Below, one piece after another: positions 20,504 through 28,821 of a DNA stretch of 64,000 bases. Made by a program: the position numbers and the translations under genes. Source of the stretch: Microbulbifer pacificus. Lineage in GTDB: Bacteria; Pseudomonadota; Gammaproteobacteria; Pseudomonadales; Cellvibrionaceae. The notes beneath the pieces are model-generated. The model saw only the letters and a list, made by a program, of their open reading frames with translations. It was not told the DNA's origin and searched no databases. Each line of letters opens with the position of its first letter. Positions within the stretch are counted from its first letter, which is position 1. The stretch spans positions 2,019,501 through 2,083,500 of the forward strand of contig NZ_CP137555.1 in NCBI RefSeq assembly GCF_033723955.1. Direction: 5' to 3'.

Positions 20504-21817
20504 TCAGTTGATCACGGTAACCCGTCCGGACTGCACCACGGTATCCACCTGCTCGAGCACCGCCACGTCCACCAGCGGATTACCCTTAACGGCAATCAGG
20601 TCGGCGCGCTTGCCCGCTTCCAGGCTGCCGATGTCACTTTCCAGTCCCAGCAGCGCGGCGGCGTCCAGGGTCGCGGCGCGAATGGCTTCCGCCGGGCTCA
20701 TGCCGTACTTCACCATCCAGCTCAGCTGGCGCGCATTCTGGCCGTGGGGATAGACACCGGCGTCGGTGCCGTACGCCAGCTTCACGCCGGCGCGGTGGGC
20801 GCGGCGGAAATTCTCGCGCTGGGCTTCCGCCACCAGTTTTTCCTTCTCCAGGGTTTCTTCCAGCAGGCCCGCCTTGCGGCCCTCCTCGCGAATGAACTCG
20901 TCGTTGTAGATGTCCATCACCAGTGCAACACCGCTCTGCTTGGCCAGGCGAATGCCCTCGGCGTCGATCAGGCTGGCGTGCTCGATGGAGTCAACGCCGG
21001 CGCGGATCGCGGTCTTGATGGCATCGGCACCGTGGGCGTGGGCGAGGATTTTTTTGCCCATGCGGTGGGCCTCGTCGACCATCGCGCTCATTTCCTCGAA
21101 GGTCAGCTCCTGGGTGCCCGGGTGATCGCCCTTGGTCATCACGCCGCCGGAGGCACAGAACTTGATCACGTCCACGCCGTACTTGGCGTTCTCACGCACC
21201 TTCGCGCGCAGTGCCCAGGGGCCGTCGGCGACGCCCTCGTCGCGGTGTTTGAATTCCTGTGCCAGCAGGTTGGTGTCGCAGTGGCCGCCGGTCATGCCGA
21301 GGAAGTTACCCGCGGCCAGGATACGCGGGCCGGGCACTTCGCCCTTGGCGATGGCATCGCGCAGGGCCACGTCCACATAGCTGTTTTCACCGGCGCTGCG
21401 CACGGTGGTGAAGCCGGCCTTGAGGGTGGTGAGCGCGTTGGCGGTGGCGGTGATCGACTGCGACGGCACGGAAATGGTGACAAAACTGTAGGCGCCACTG
21501 TAGGCATCCGCCCCCAGATGCACGTGGGCATCGATCAGCCCCGGCAGCACGGTGCTGTCACTGAAGTCGATTACCTTGGCACCTTCCGGAATCGCGTCGC
21601 GGCCGACGGAGCGGATAACCCCGTCCTCGACCCGAATCACCTGCTCGGCCAGCAGCTTGCCACTGCGCACGTCGAGCAGTTGCCCGGCCTTGATCCACAC
21701 CTCCTCGGCGCTGGCCAGGGCGGGAGCGGCGAGAGGCATCGCGGCCATGGCCGCCAGCAACAGCGGGCGCGCAAAACGGGTGACTCGTGACCGTGTATGA
21801 GACGTTGCATATGACAT
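20504..21817 (-). CDS. M38 amidohydrolase, imidazolonepropionase-like dipeptidase (first of pair)
   Basis: This 437-residue enzyme begins at ATG 21817 with AGGAG upstream. It has a clear signal peptide (LAAPALASAEE) and the full M38 ligand set: GLIDAHVHLGAD, VIKFCASGG (lysine), LAHAHGADA, SIEHASL and YGTDAGVYPHG. It is a paralogue of the next gene and forms an operon with it. Export to the periplasm suggests processing of imported dipeptides or N-acyl amino acids. Structurally studied relatives act on Xaa-Pro and Xaa-basic dipeptides. Confidence 0.9.
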   Translation of the reverse strand: MSYATSHTRSRVTRFARPLLLAAMAAMPLAAPALASAEEVWIKAGQLLDVRSGKLLAEQVIRVEDGVIRSVGRDAIPEGAKVIDFSDSTVLPGLIDAHVHLGADAYSGAYSFVTISVPSQSITATANALTTLKAGFTTVRSAGENSYVDVALRDAIAKGEVPGPRILAAGNFLGMTGGHCDTNLLAQEFKHRDEGVADGPWALRAKVRENAKYGVDVIKFCASGGVMTKGDHPGTQELTFEEMSAMVDEAHRMGKKILAHAHGADAIKTAIRAGVDSIEHASLIDAEGIRLAKQSGVALVMDIYNDEFIREEGRKAGLLEETLEKEKLVAEAQRENFRRAHRAGVKLAYGTDAGVYPHGQNARQLSWMVKYGMSPAEAIRAATLDAAALLGLESDIGSLEAGKRADLIAVKGNPLVDVAVLEQVDTVVQSGRVTVIN

Positions 21818-21927
21818 AGGAAGGCTCCTGATCGGATTTATTGTTGTGGTCTCACCGGGCGGGTGGGAACGGCATCCACACCCTGCGGATATATTTTTTG
21901 TGGCGCGTAACTCTTCATTCGTTAAAT

Positions 21928-22713
21928 TCAATGGGAGGCCGCGAGACTGCGACCGATGGCCTCGGCGGTGCTGGTCAATTCCGGCAGCAACTCGGCGAGC
22001 GCGCGCTCGCGTACCCCTTCGCCGTAGGGAAGGCCGATATTCAGCGCATAGGCGATACGGCCACTGCCGTCGCGCACCGGCACCGACAGCGAGCACAGGC
22101 CCAGCTCCAGCTCCTGCTCGACATAGCAGTAGCCCTGGTCGCGCACGCCGGCGATCACCTCATGCAGGCGTGCGGGCTCGGTGACGGTATAGGGGGTGCG
22201 CGACGCGATCGGCGCCTCCGCCAGCCACGCGTCCAACTCGGTATCCGCGAGTCCGGACAACAGTACGCGGCCCATGGAGGCGCAGAAGGCGGGCAGGCGC
22301 GCGCCGGCACCGAGGCTGACGGTCATCACCTTGCGCACGGCGACGCGCTGTACGTAGACGATGTCGAAGCCGTCGAGCACCGACAGCGAGCAGGACTCGC
22401 CCACCCGGTCCGACAGCGCCTGCATCAGCGGCTGCGCCAGTTCGGTCACCGGCAGCGAGCCCAGGTAGGCAAAACCCAGTTCGAGGATGCGCGGCGACAG
22501 CGAGAACAGCCGCCCGCGGCTGGTGACATAGCCCAGGTACTGCAGCGTCAGCAGCAGGCGGCGCACCACCGCGCGCGAAAGCCCGGTGCACTCCGCCAGT
22601 TCCGACAGGGTCATGGCCGGGCGCTCGGAGTTGAACGCACGGATCACCTCCAGTCCGCGGTGCAGCGATTGGACGTAGTCCGCGCTCTGGTTGAAATCTT
22701 CTGGGCTGCTCAA
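21928..22713 (-). CDS. IclR-family regulator, PcaR/PcaU-like
   Basis: The start is TTG at 22713, chosen because GGAGGAGA lies 8 bases upstream and no ATG or GTG gives a better site; the product has 261 residues. An N-terminal winged helix (YVQSLHRGLEVIRAF, LSELAECTGLSRAVVRRLL) is followed by the IclR effector domain. SLHRGLEVI resembles the SFxRGLxVI start of the beta-ketoadipate regulators PcaR, PcaU and PobR. It is divergent from the catabolic operon, and a dyad of the type bound by such regulators lies between them. The effector is likely 3-oxoadipate or the amino acid substrate (inference). Confidence 0.9.
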   Translation of the reverse strand: MSSPEDFNQSADYVQSLHRGLEVIRAFNSERPAMTLSELAECTGLSRAVVRRLLLTLQYLGYVTSRGRLFSLSPRILELGFAYLGSLPVTELAQPLMQALSDRVGESCSLSVLDGFDIVYVQRVAVRKVMTVSLGAGARLPAFCASMGRVLLSGLADTELDAWLAEAPIASRTPYTVTEPARLHEVIAGVRDQGYCYVEQELELGLCSLSVPVRDGSGRIAYALNIGLPYGEGVRERALAELLPELTSTAEAIGRSLAASH

Positions 22714-22743
22714 GCCGCTTTCTCCTCCGTTGGGGGGAATCCG

Positions 22744-22773
22744 TTGACAGTCGAATCTACTGCCCCCTAAACT
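22744..22773 (+). promoter_or_regulatory. Sigma-70-type promoter of the catabolic operon
   Basis: TTGACA (22744-22749) and TAAACT (22768-22773) are separated by 18 bases. The start point would fall near 22780, inside the operator-like repeats, so the regulator could block or remodel initiation there. Confidence 0.55.
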
Positions 22774-22809
22774 CGTTCGCAATAAGAATAAATGTTCGTA
22801 TTGCGAACG
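22774..22809. promoter_or_regulatory. IclR-type operator between regulator and operon
   Basis: CGTTCGCAATA (22774-22784) is repeated inverted as TATTGCGAACG (22799-22809). The right part is a 15-bp dyad, GTTCGTATTGCGAAC (22794-22808). One direct copy plus one dyad is the three-half-site layout described for PcaU and PobR operators. It overlaps the predicted start point of the operon and lies 61 bases from the regulator start. Confidence 0.75.
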
Positions 22810-22825
22810 TCTACCGGAGGTAAGC

Positions 22826-24163
22826 ATGGATTCGGCGGACATCAAGCCCGAACGGGAAACGGTACTGCACAGCTGGTGCCGACAGGCAGACTGGCGCGCA
22901 CCCACCATTGTCGGCGGCGAGGGCGCATTGCTGATCGCGCAGGACGGCCGCCGTATCCTGGATATGAGCAGCCTCGCCGAGTGCAGCAATCTCGGCCACC
23001 AGCACCCGAAACTGGTGCGCGCGATTCGCGAGCAGGCCGAGCAGCTGTGCTTTGTCACCGCGGCCTGGGGCGCCGAGCCGCGCGCGGCACTGGCGCAGGC
23101 GCTGCTGGAAAAATCCGGCTTCGACGGCGGCCGCGTCTTCTTCACCCTCGGCGGCGCCGACGCCAACGAGAACGCGATCAAGTTCGCCCGCCAGGCGGCG
23201 AACAAACCCCGCGGCAAAGTCATCACCCGCGACCGCTCCTACCACGGCGCCAGCTACGCCGCCATGGCCCTGTCCGGCGACGCGCGCACCCGCGCCCAAG
23301 TCGATGCCGAAGCCTTCGGCGTCATTCACGCGCACCCGCCCTACGCCTACCACTGCCCGTTCAACAGCCAGACCGAGTCCGAGTGCGGCGAGCTGGCGGC
23401 GCTCGAAGTGGCGACCCTGATCGACGACGCCGGCGCCGGCAATGTGGCCGCGGTACTGATGGAACCCAACGCCGGCACCAACGGCATCGTCGCCCCGGAC
23501 AACTACTGGCCGGCGCTGCGCACACTGACCCGTGCGCGCGGTATTTACCTGATCGCCGACGAGGTGATGAGCGGTTTCGGCCGCTGTGGCGAGTGGTTCG
23601 CATGGCAGCGCTACGGCGCCGATGCACGCCCGGACCTGATGACCGTGGCCAAGGGCCTCACCGGCGCGCACCTGCCGCTGGGTGCGGTGGTGCTGTCGGC
23701 GGAAATCTCCGTGCGCCTCGAACACGAAATGCTCTACACCGGCCTCACCTACTGCGGACACCCGCTGTCCTGCGCCGCTGGCGTCGCCGCCATTGCCGCC
23801 TATGAAGAGGAAAACCTGATCGCGCGCTCGCGCGCCCTCGGCGCCGCGCTGTTTGCGGAACTCAAGAAATTGCAGCAGCGCCACGCGCTGATCGGCGACG
23901 TGCGCGGCGGCCACGGGCTGTTCGCGGTGGTGGAACTGGTGAGCGACCGCGAGCACCGCACACCCCTGTCGCCGTGGCCGCAGGCGCACCCGGCACTGAC
24001 CAACTTGCTGAAGAGCGCCATGGAGGCCGGGGTGTCTTTTGCCAGCCGCGGCAACCTGCTGATCCTGGCGCCGCCACTGGTGATCTCCGAGGCGCAGCTC
24101 GCCGATGCGGTGGCACTGCTGGACGAATTACTGGCGGCCATGGCCGCGGAACTGGCGGCCTGA
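22826..24163 (+). CDS. Class III (omega/beta) aminotransferase
   Basis: This PLP enzyme of 445 residues starts behind a perfect GGAGGT. Class III features are TLGGADANENAIKFAR, the RSYHGAS segment, ADEVMSGFGRCGEW and the PLP lysine Lys276 (TVAKGLTG). It is closest in feel to the taurine/beta-alanine:pyruvate group, which attacks amino groups not at the alpha position. It is the first gene of the nine-gene operon and sits directly under the operator. In the proposed route it removes the 3-amino group of 3-aminoadipate to give 3-oxoadipate, or acts on the terminal amine; which of the two cannot be decided here. Confidence 0.85.
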   Translation: MDSADIKPERETVLHSWCRQADWRAPTIVGGEGALLIAQDGRRILDMSSLAECSNLGHQHPKLVRAIREQAEQLCFVTAAWGAEPRAALAQALLEKSGFDGGRVFFTLGGADANENAIKFARQAANKPRGKVITRDRSYHGASYAAMALSGDARTRAQVDAEAFGVIHAHPPYAYHCPFNSQTESECGELAALEVATLIDDAGAGNVAAVLMEPNAGTNGIVAPDNYWPALRTLTRARGIYLIADEVMSGFGRCGEWFAWQRYGADARPDLMTVAKGLTGAHLPLGAVVLSAEISVRLEHEMLYTGLTYCGHPLSCAAGVAAIAAYEEENLIARSRALGAALFAELKKLQQRHALIGDVRGGHGLFAVVELVSDREHRTPLSPWPQAHPALTNLLKSAMEAGVSFASRGNLLILAPPLVISEAQLADAVALLDELLAAMAAELAA

Positions 24164-24200
24164 CGCAACAGCCCCGAAATAACGATAAGAGAGGGAAAAC

Positions 24201-25757
24201 ATGAGCTTCAAACTCACCTACGCGACCATGTTCAATCCGCCGGAAGAAATGCATCAGCGCTACGAGGCGGCGCTGGCGGAACTGAGCGCGGACCTCGGCG
24301 GCCGCTTCCATCTGTATATCGACGGCGAGGACCGTCCGGCGGAAGCCTACGACACCCGCGTCAGTCCCCTCGACCGCGAGCTGGTGCTCGGCGAATTTGC
24401 CGCCGCCGACAGCGCCGATGTCGACGCCGCCATGGGTGCCGCGCAGGTGGCGTTCAAGGGCTGGCGACACACCCCCGCGGCCGAGCGCATCGCGATCATG
24501 CGCCGCATCGCCGACCTGCTCGACGAAGAGGTCTACCTGCTCGCCGCCGCGCTGACTCTGGAGACCGGCAAGAACCGGTTCGAAGCCCTGGGCGAAGCGC
24601 AGGAGACCGCGGACTTTTTCCGCGTATACGCCGACAGTTTCGAGCAGCAGGGCTTCGACCACATGCTGCCGAACGACCCGCTGCCGGACTGGACCTCCAC
24701 CAACCGCAGCGTGATGAAACCCTACGGTGCCTGGGTGGTGATCGTGCCGTTCAATTTCCCGCTGGCGCTGGCCGGTGGCCCGGTGGCCGCGGCGCTGGTG
24801 ACCGGCAACACTGTGGTACTGAAAGGCGCCAGCCATACACCACTGGCCGGCCGCCTGCTGGCGGACTGCCTGCACCGCGCCGGCCTGCCCGCCGGGGTGT
24901 TCAACTACCTGAGTGGCCCCGGCAGCCGCATCGGCGATGCGCTGGTGGCGCACCCGTCTACCGCCGGCGTCACCTTCACCGGTTCCTATGAAGTGGGCAT
25001 GCGCATTTCCCGCTTTATGGTCGCCGGGCGCTACCCGCGCCCGTGCATCGCCGAGATGGGCGGCAAGAACCCCTGCATCGTCACCCGCAATGCGGACCTG
25101 GAGCGCGCCGCCATCGGCATCGTGCGCTCGGCGTTCGGTATGGGCGGACAGAAGTGCTCGGCGCTGTCGCGCCTGTATGTGCACTCGGCAGTGGCGGATG
25201 AACTGATCGCGCGTATCAAGGGCGAGCTGGGCAAGCTCAATATCGGCGACCCGCGCCAGCGCGAGAACTGGCTGGGGCCGGTGACCACCGCACAGGCACA
25301 CGCCAATTACGCGCGCTACGCGGCGCAGCTCGGTGAGAGCGCGGAAATACTGCACGGCGGCCGCCAGCTCGACGACTGCGGCGACGGCTACTACGTGGAA
25401 CCGCTGCTGGCCGAGGCGAGCCTGGAACACCCGCTGTGGCGGGAGGAGATGTTCCTGCCGATCCTGCTGCTGGCGCGCGTCGACAATTTTGAGCAGGCAC
25501 TGGAGCTGGCCAACGACACGGATCTGGGACTGACCGCCGGCGTCTACGGCGACCAGCGCGAGGTAAACCAGTTCCTCGACGAAATCGAGGCCGGCGTGAC
25601 CTATGTGAACCGCCCGCAGGGTGCCACCACCGGCGCCTGGCCCGGGTACCAGTGCTTCGGCGGCTGGAAGGGCTCCGGCACCACCGGCAAGGCCATCGGT
25701 TCCTTCTACTACCTCGCGCTGTACCAGCGCGAGCAGTCCCACACCATCGTCGAATGA
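24201..25757 (+). CDS. Aldehyde dehydrogenase, P5C-dehydrogenase-like
   Basis: The protein has 518 residues, the length of RocA-type 1-pyrroline-5-carboxylate dehydrogenases. Catalytic residues are Glu285 (AEMGGKN) and Cys319 (GGQKCSA). The ending PGYQCFGGWKGSGTTGK with a C-terminal SHTIVE matches that subgroup. A P5CDH-like pocket accepts a semialdehyde that can cyclise with its own amine. 3-Amino-6-oxohexanoate (from beta-lysine) would have this property, forming a five-membered pyrroline. It is 37 bases after the aminotransferase and 13 before catI. Confidence 0.87.
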   Translation: MSFKLTYATMFNPPEEMHQRYEAALAELSADLGGRFHLYIDGEDRPAEAYDTRVSPLDRELVLGEFAAADSADVDAAMGAAQVAFKGWRHTPAAERIAIMRRIADLLDEEVYLLAAALTLETGKNRFEALGEAQETADFFRVYADSFEQQGFDHMLPNDPLPDWTSTNRSVMKPYGAWVVIVPFNFPLALAGGPVAAALVTGNTVVLKGASHTPLAGRLLADCLHRAGLPAGVFNYLSGPGSRIGDALVAHPSTAGVTFTGSYEVGMRISRFMVAGRYPRPCIAEMGGKNPCIVTRNADLERAAIGIVRSAFGMGGQKCSALSRLYVHSAVADELIARIKGELGKLNIGDPRQRENWLGPVTTAQAHANYARYAAQLGESAEILHGGRQLDDCGDGYYVEPLLAEASLEHPLWREEMFLPILLLARVDNFEQALELANDTDLGLTAGVYGDQREVNQFLDEIEAGVTYVNRPQGATTGAWPGYQCFGGWKGSGTTGKAIGSFYYLALYQREQSHTIVE

Positions 25758-25770
25758 GTGGAGAGAGACC

Positions 25771-26622
25771 ATGGCAACGTTTGTCAGCCTGAGTACCGCC
25801 ATCGCCGAACTGGTGCGCGACGGCCAGCAGTTGGCGCTGGAGGGTTTCACCCACCTGATCCCGTTTGCCGCCGGCCACGAGATCATCCGCCAGGGCCGGC
25901 GCGACCTGCACCTGGTGCGCATGACCCCGGACCTGATCTACGACCAGCTGATCGGCATGGGTTGCGCCAGCAAGCTGACCTTTTCCTGGGGCGGCAACCC
26001 CGGCGTGGGCTCGCTGCACCGGCTGCGCGACGCGGTGGAAAACGCCTGGCCGCGCCCGCTGGACCTGTGTGAATACAGCCACGCGGAACTGGCGGCGGCC
26101 TACAGCGCCGGCGCCGCCGGCCTGCCCAGCGGCCTGCTGCAGGGATTTCGCGACACCGACCTGTACACCGCCAACCCGGATGCCACCCGCGCCGTCGCCT
26201 GCCCGTTCAGCGGCACCGCGCTCACCGCGGTGCCGGCGATCCGCCCGGATGTGACCATCCTGCACGCGCAGTGCGCGGATCGCGCCGGCAACGTGTTGCT
26301 GCGCGGCATCACCGGCGCGGCGCGCGAGGCCGCGCTGGCGGCGCGCGCGCTGCTGGTCACGGTGGAGGAACAGGTGGAGAGCCTGGATGCGGGGATGAAT
26401 GCGATCGTGCTGCCGAGCTTCCTGATCGACGCCATTGCGGTGGTGCCGGGCGGCGCCTATCCGTCCTACACCCAGGGCTATTACCCCCGAGACAACAGCT
26501 TCTACCAGGCCTGGGACGGCATCGCGCGCGAACGCGAGAGCTTCCTCAGCTGGATGAACCGCCACGTGCTCGACAGTCCCGATCACTCGGCGCTGCTGCA
26601 CAAGCTGGGGGTCGCCGCATGA
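25771..26622 (+). CDS. catI: 3-oxoadipate CoA-transferase subunit A (CatI type)
   Basis: The protein has 283 residues from the ATG behind GGAGAGAG. It follows CatI of Pseudomonas along its length: VALEGFTHLIP-type start (LALEGFTHLIPFAAGHEII), RMTPDLIYDQLIG, FSWGGNPGVGSLHRLRDA, HAQCADRAGNVLL and PGGAYPSYTQGYYPRDN. CatI/CatJ transfer CoA from succinyl-CoA to 3-oxoadipate. The stop overlaps the catJ start (ATGA). No aromatic ring-cleavage gene is in the window, so the 3-oxoadipate must come from another route. Confidence 0.92.
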   Translation: MATFVSLSTAIAELVRDGQQLALEGFTHLIPFAAGHEIIRQGRRDLHLVRMTPDLIYDQLIGMGCASKLTFSWGGNPGVGSLHRLRDAVENAWPRPLDLCEYSHAELAAAYSAGAAGLPSGLLQGFRDTDLYTANPDATRAVACPFSGTALTAVPAIRPDVTILHAQCADRAGNVLLRGITGAAREAALAARALLVTVEEQVESLDAGMNAIVLPSFLIDAIAVVPGGAYPSYTQGYYPRDNSFYQAWDGIARERESFLSWMNRHVLDSPDHSALLHKLGVAA

Positions 26623-27446
26623 GCCAGCCAGCCGCAGACATTCAATACACCCAGGACGAAATGATGACGGTGACCGCGGCGCGCCAGCTCGCCGACGGTG
26701 CCGTGTGCTTCGTCGGCATCGGCCTGCCGAGCGCCGCCTGCAACCTGGCGCGCGAGCTGCACGCGCCCAACCTGGTGCTGATCTACGAATCCGGCACCGT
26801 CGGCACCAAGCCGCGGGTGCTGCCGCTGTCGATCGGCGACGGCGAACTGGCGGAGACCGCCGAGGTGGTGATCCCGCTGCCGGAGATCTTCACCCACTAC
26901 CTGCAGGCCGGGCGCGTGGACCTGGGCTTCCTCGGCGCCGCGCAGATCGACCGCTTCGGCAATCTCAACAGCACCGTCATCGGCGCCTACGACGATCCCA
27001 AGGTGCGCCTGCCCGGCGCCGGCGGCGCACCGGAGATCGCCACCCACGCCAACAGTGTGCTGGTGATCATGCGCATGTCGCCGAAGAGTTTCGTCAGCGA
27101 GCTGGGCTTTCGCACCAGCAGCGGTTTTTTGGGTGGCCGCGGCGAGCGCGCCGCCAGGGGCTATCCCGGGCGCGGCCCGCAGGCGGTGATCACCGATTTC
27201 GGTGTGCTGCGCCCGCACCCGGACAGCGACGAGCTGGTGCTCACCGACATCTACCCCGGAGTGGACCCGGCGGCGGCCGTCGCCGCGTGTGGTTGGCCAC
27301 TGCAGGTCGCCGCGCAGCTGCAATTGCTGGCGCCGCCCACCGCCACCGAACTCGCGCAACTGCGCGCCCTCAACGAGCGCACCCGTGTTGCGCACGCCAC
27401 GCCGGTGAAAATTCACCTGGCATCAAATTCATCCAATGCAGTATAA
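26619..27446 (+). CDS. catJ: 3-oxoadipate CoA-transferase subunit B (CatJ type)
   Basis: The ATG at 26619 overlaps the catI stop, giving 275 residues. CatJ-like features are DEMMTVTAARQL, CFVGIGLPS, LIYESGTVG with the family's catalytic glutamate, LPLSIGDGELAETAE, GFLGAAQIDRFGNLNST and VRLPGAGGAPEIA. Together with CatI it forms the CoA-transferase of the beta-ketoadipate pathway's last but one step. The downstream aminotransferase begins 10 bases later. Confidence 0.92.
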   Translation: MSQPAADIQYTQDEMMTVTAARQLADGAVCFVGIGLPSAACNLARELHAPNLVLIYESGTVGTKPRVLPLSIGDGELAETAEVVIPLPEIFTHYLQAGRVDLGFLGAAQIDRFGNLNSTVIGAYDDPKVRLPGAGGAPEIATHANSVLVIMRMSPKSFVSELGFRTSSGFLGGRGERAARGYPGRGPQAVITDFGVLRPHPDSDELVLTDIYPGVDPAAAVAACGWPLQVAAQLQLLAPPTATELAQLRALNERTRVAHATPVKIHLASNSSNAV

Positions 27447-27456
27447 GGATCAGGAT

Positions 27457-28791
27457 ATGAACAGCGATATGAAAAACAATAAACGCATTGTCACCCCCCT
27501 GCCCGGCCCCAAGGCCAAGGCCATGATCGAGCGCGACAGCAAAGTAGTGTCGCCCTCCTACCCGCGCGATTACCCATTTGTGATGTCCCACGGCGAAGGC
27601 TGTGATGTGTGGGACGTGGACGGCAACCGCTTCCTGGATTTCGCCGCCGGTATTGCGGTGTGCTCAACCGGCCACCGCCACCCCGCGGTGGTCGAGGCGA
27701 TCAAGGGCGCCGCCGACCAGTTCCTGCATATTTCCAGCGACTACTGGCACGAGCACCAGGTGCGCCTGGGCGAGCGCGTCAACGAGTTGTCGCACATGGG
27801 CGAGGTGCTGTCCTTCATGTGCCAGAGCGGCACCGAGGCGGTGGAAGGCGCGCTGAAGCTCGCGCGCTATGTCACCGGGCGCTCGCGCTTTATCGGTTTC
27901 CTCGGCGGCTTCCACGGCCGCACCATGGGTTCGCTGGCGTTTACCTCCAGCAAGTACACCCAGCAGAAGGGTTTCTTCCCCACCATGGCCGGGGTCACCC
28001 ACATCCCCTTCCCCAACAATTACCGACCGCTGCTGGCGGGTGACGACCAGGGCAAGGCGGTGCTGGATTATCTGGAACAGGTGCTGTTCCAGTCCAATGT
28101 CCCCGCCAACGAGGTGGCCGGCATCTTGGTAGAACCGATCCAGGGCGAGGGTGGCTACATCGTGCCGCCGGACGGCTTCCTGCAGGGGCTGCGCGACCTG
28201 TGCGATCGCCACGGCATCATGTTGATTTTCGACGAGGTGCAGTCCGGCGTCGGCCGCACCGGCAAGATGTTTGCCGCAGAGCACTGGGACGTGGCCCCGG
28301 ACATCATGTGCCTGGCCAAGGGCCTGGGCTCCGGCATGCCGATCGGCCTTGTGGTGTCGAAAAAGGAACACATGGCCAAGTGGCCGCGCGGTGCCCACGG
28401 CAACACCTATGGTGGCAACCCGCTGTGCTGTGCCGCCGCACTGGCGACGCTGGACCTGGTGGAACAGGAATACGCAGACAACGCCGCCAAGGTGGGTGCC
28501 TACTTTATCGAGCGCCTGCGCGAGCTGCAGGGCCGTGTCGACTGCATCGGTGAGGTGCGCGGCCGCGGCCTGATGATCGGCATGGAGCTGGTCACCGACC
28601 GCGACAGCAAGGAACCGGCCAAGGAACTGTGCGATCGCCTGATCACCCGCGCCTACCACAATGGCCTGCTGCTGCTTTCCTGCGGCCAGAGCACCCTGCG
28701 CTTTATGCCGCCGCTGTGCGTGACCCGCGCGCAGGTGGATGAAGCACTGGAAATGATCGAGACCAGCCTGGCGGAGGCACTGGTGGGCTAG
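27457..28791 (+). CDS. Class III aminotransferase, ornithine/GABA aminotransferase-like
   Basis: The ATG at 27457 (AAGGA seven bases before) gives 444 residues; an earlier ATG at 27436 lacks a ribosome site. The N-terminal TPLPGPKAKAMIERD block is typical of the GabT and archaeal ornithine/lysine omega-aminotransferase group. Other marks are CQSGTEAVEGALKLAR, EPIQGEGGYIVPP, FDEVQSGVGRTGKMF and the PLP lysine Lys288 (LAKGLGSG). Enzymes of this group often act on basic amino acids. In the proposed route it would oxidise the 6-amino group of beta-lysine. Confidence 0.88.
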   Translation: MNSDMKNNKRIVTPLPGPKAKAMIERDSKVVSPSYPRDYPFVMSHGEGCDVWDVDGNRFLDFAAGIAVCSTGHRHPAVVEAIKGAADQFLHISSDYWHEHQVRLGERVNELSHMGEVLSFMCQSGTEAVEGALKLARYVTGRSRFIGFLGGFHGRTMGSLAFTSSKYTQQKGFFPTMAGVTHIPFPNNYRPLLAGDDQGKAVLDYLEQVLFQSNVPANEVAGILVEPIQGEGGYIVPPDGFLQGLRDLCDRHGIMLIFDEVQSGVGRTGKMFAAEHWDVAPDIMCLAKGLGSGMPIGLVVSKKEHMAKWPRGAHGNTYGGNPLCCAAALATLDLVEQEYADNAAKVGAYFIERLRELQGRVDCIGEVRGRGLMIGMELVTDRDSKEPAKELCDRLITRAYHNGLLLLSCGQSTLRFMPPLCVTRAQVDEALEMIETSLAEALVG

Positions 28792-28821
28792 GTTTCCAAC
28801 CACATGACCGGGAAAACAATA

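Noticed and set aside
23862..25922. Reverse-strand frame of 686 codons across the aldehyde dehydrogenase
   Set aside because: It is a shadow of codon bias; the forward gene keeps all catalytic residues.
13306..28791. Aromatic (protocatechuate/catechol) degradation cluster
   Set aside because: PcaF, CatI/CatJ and a PcaR-like regulator are present, but there is no dioxygenase, cycloisomerase, lactonase or hydrolase gene, and aminotransferases and peptidases fill the operon instead.
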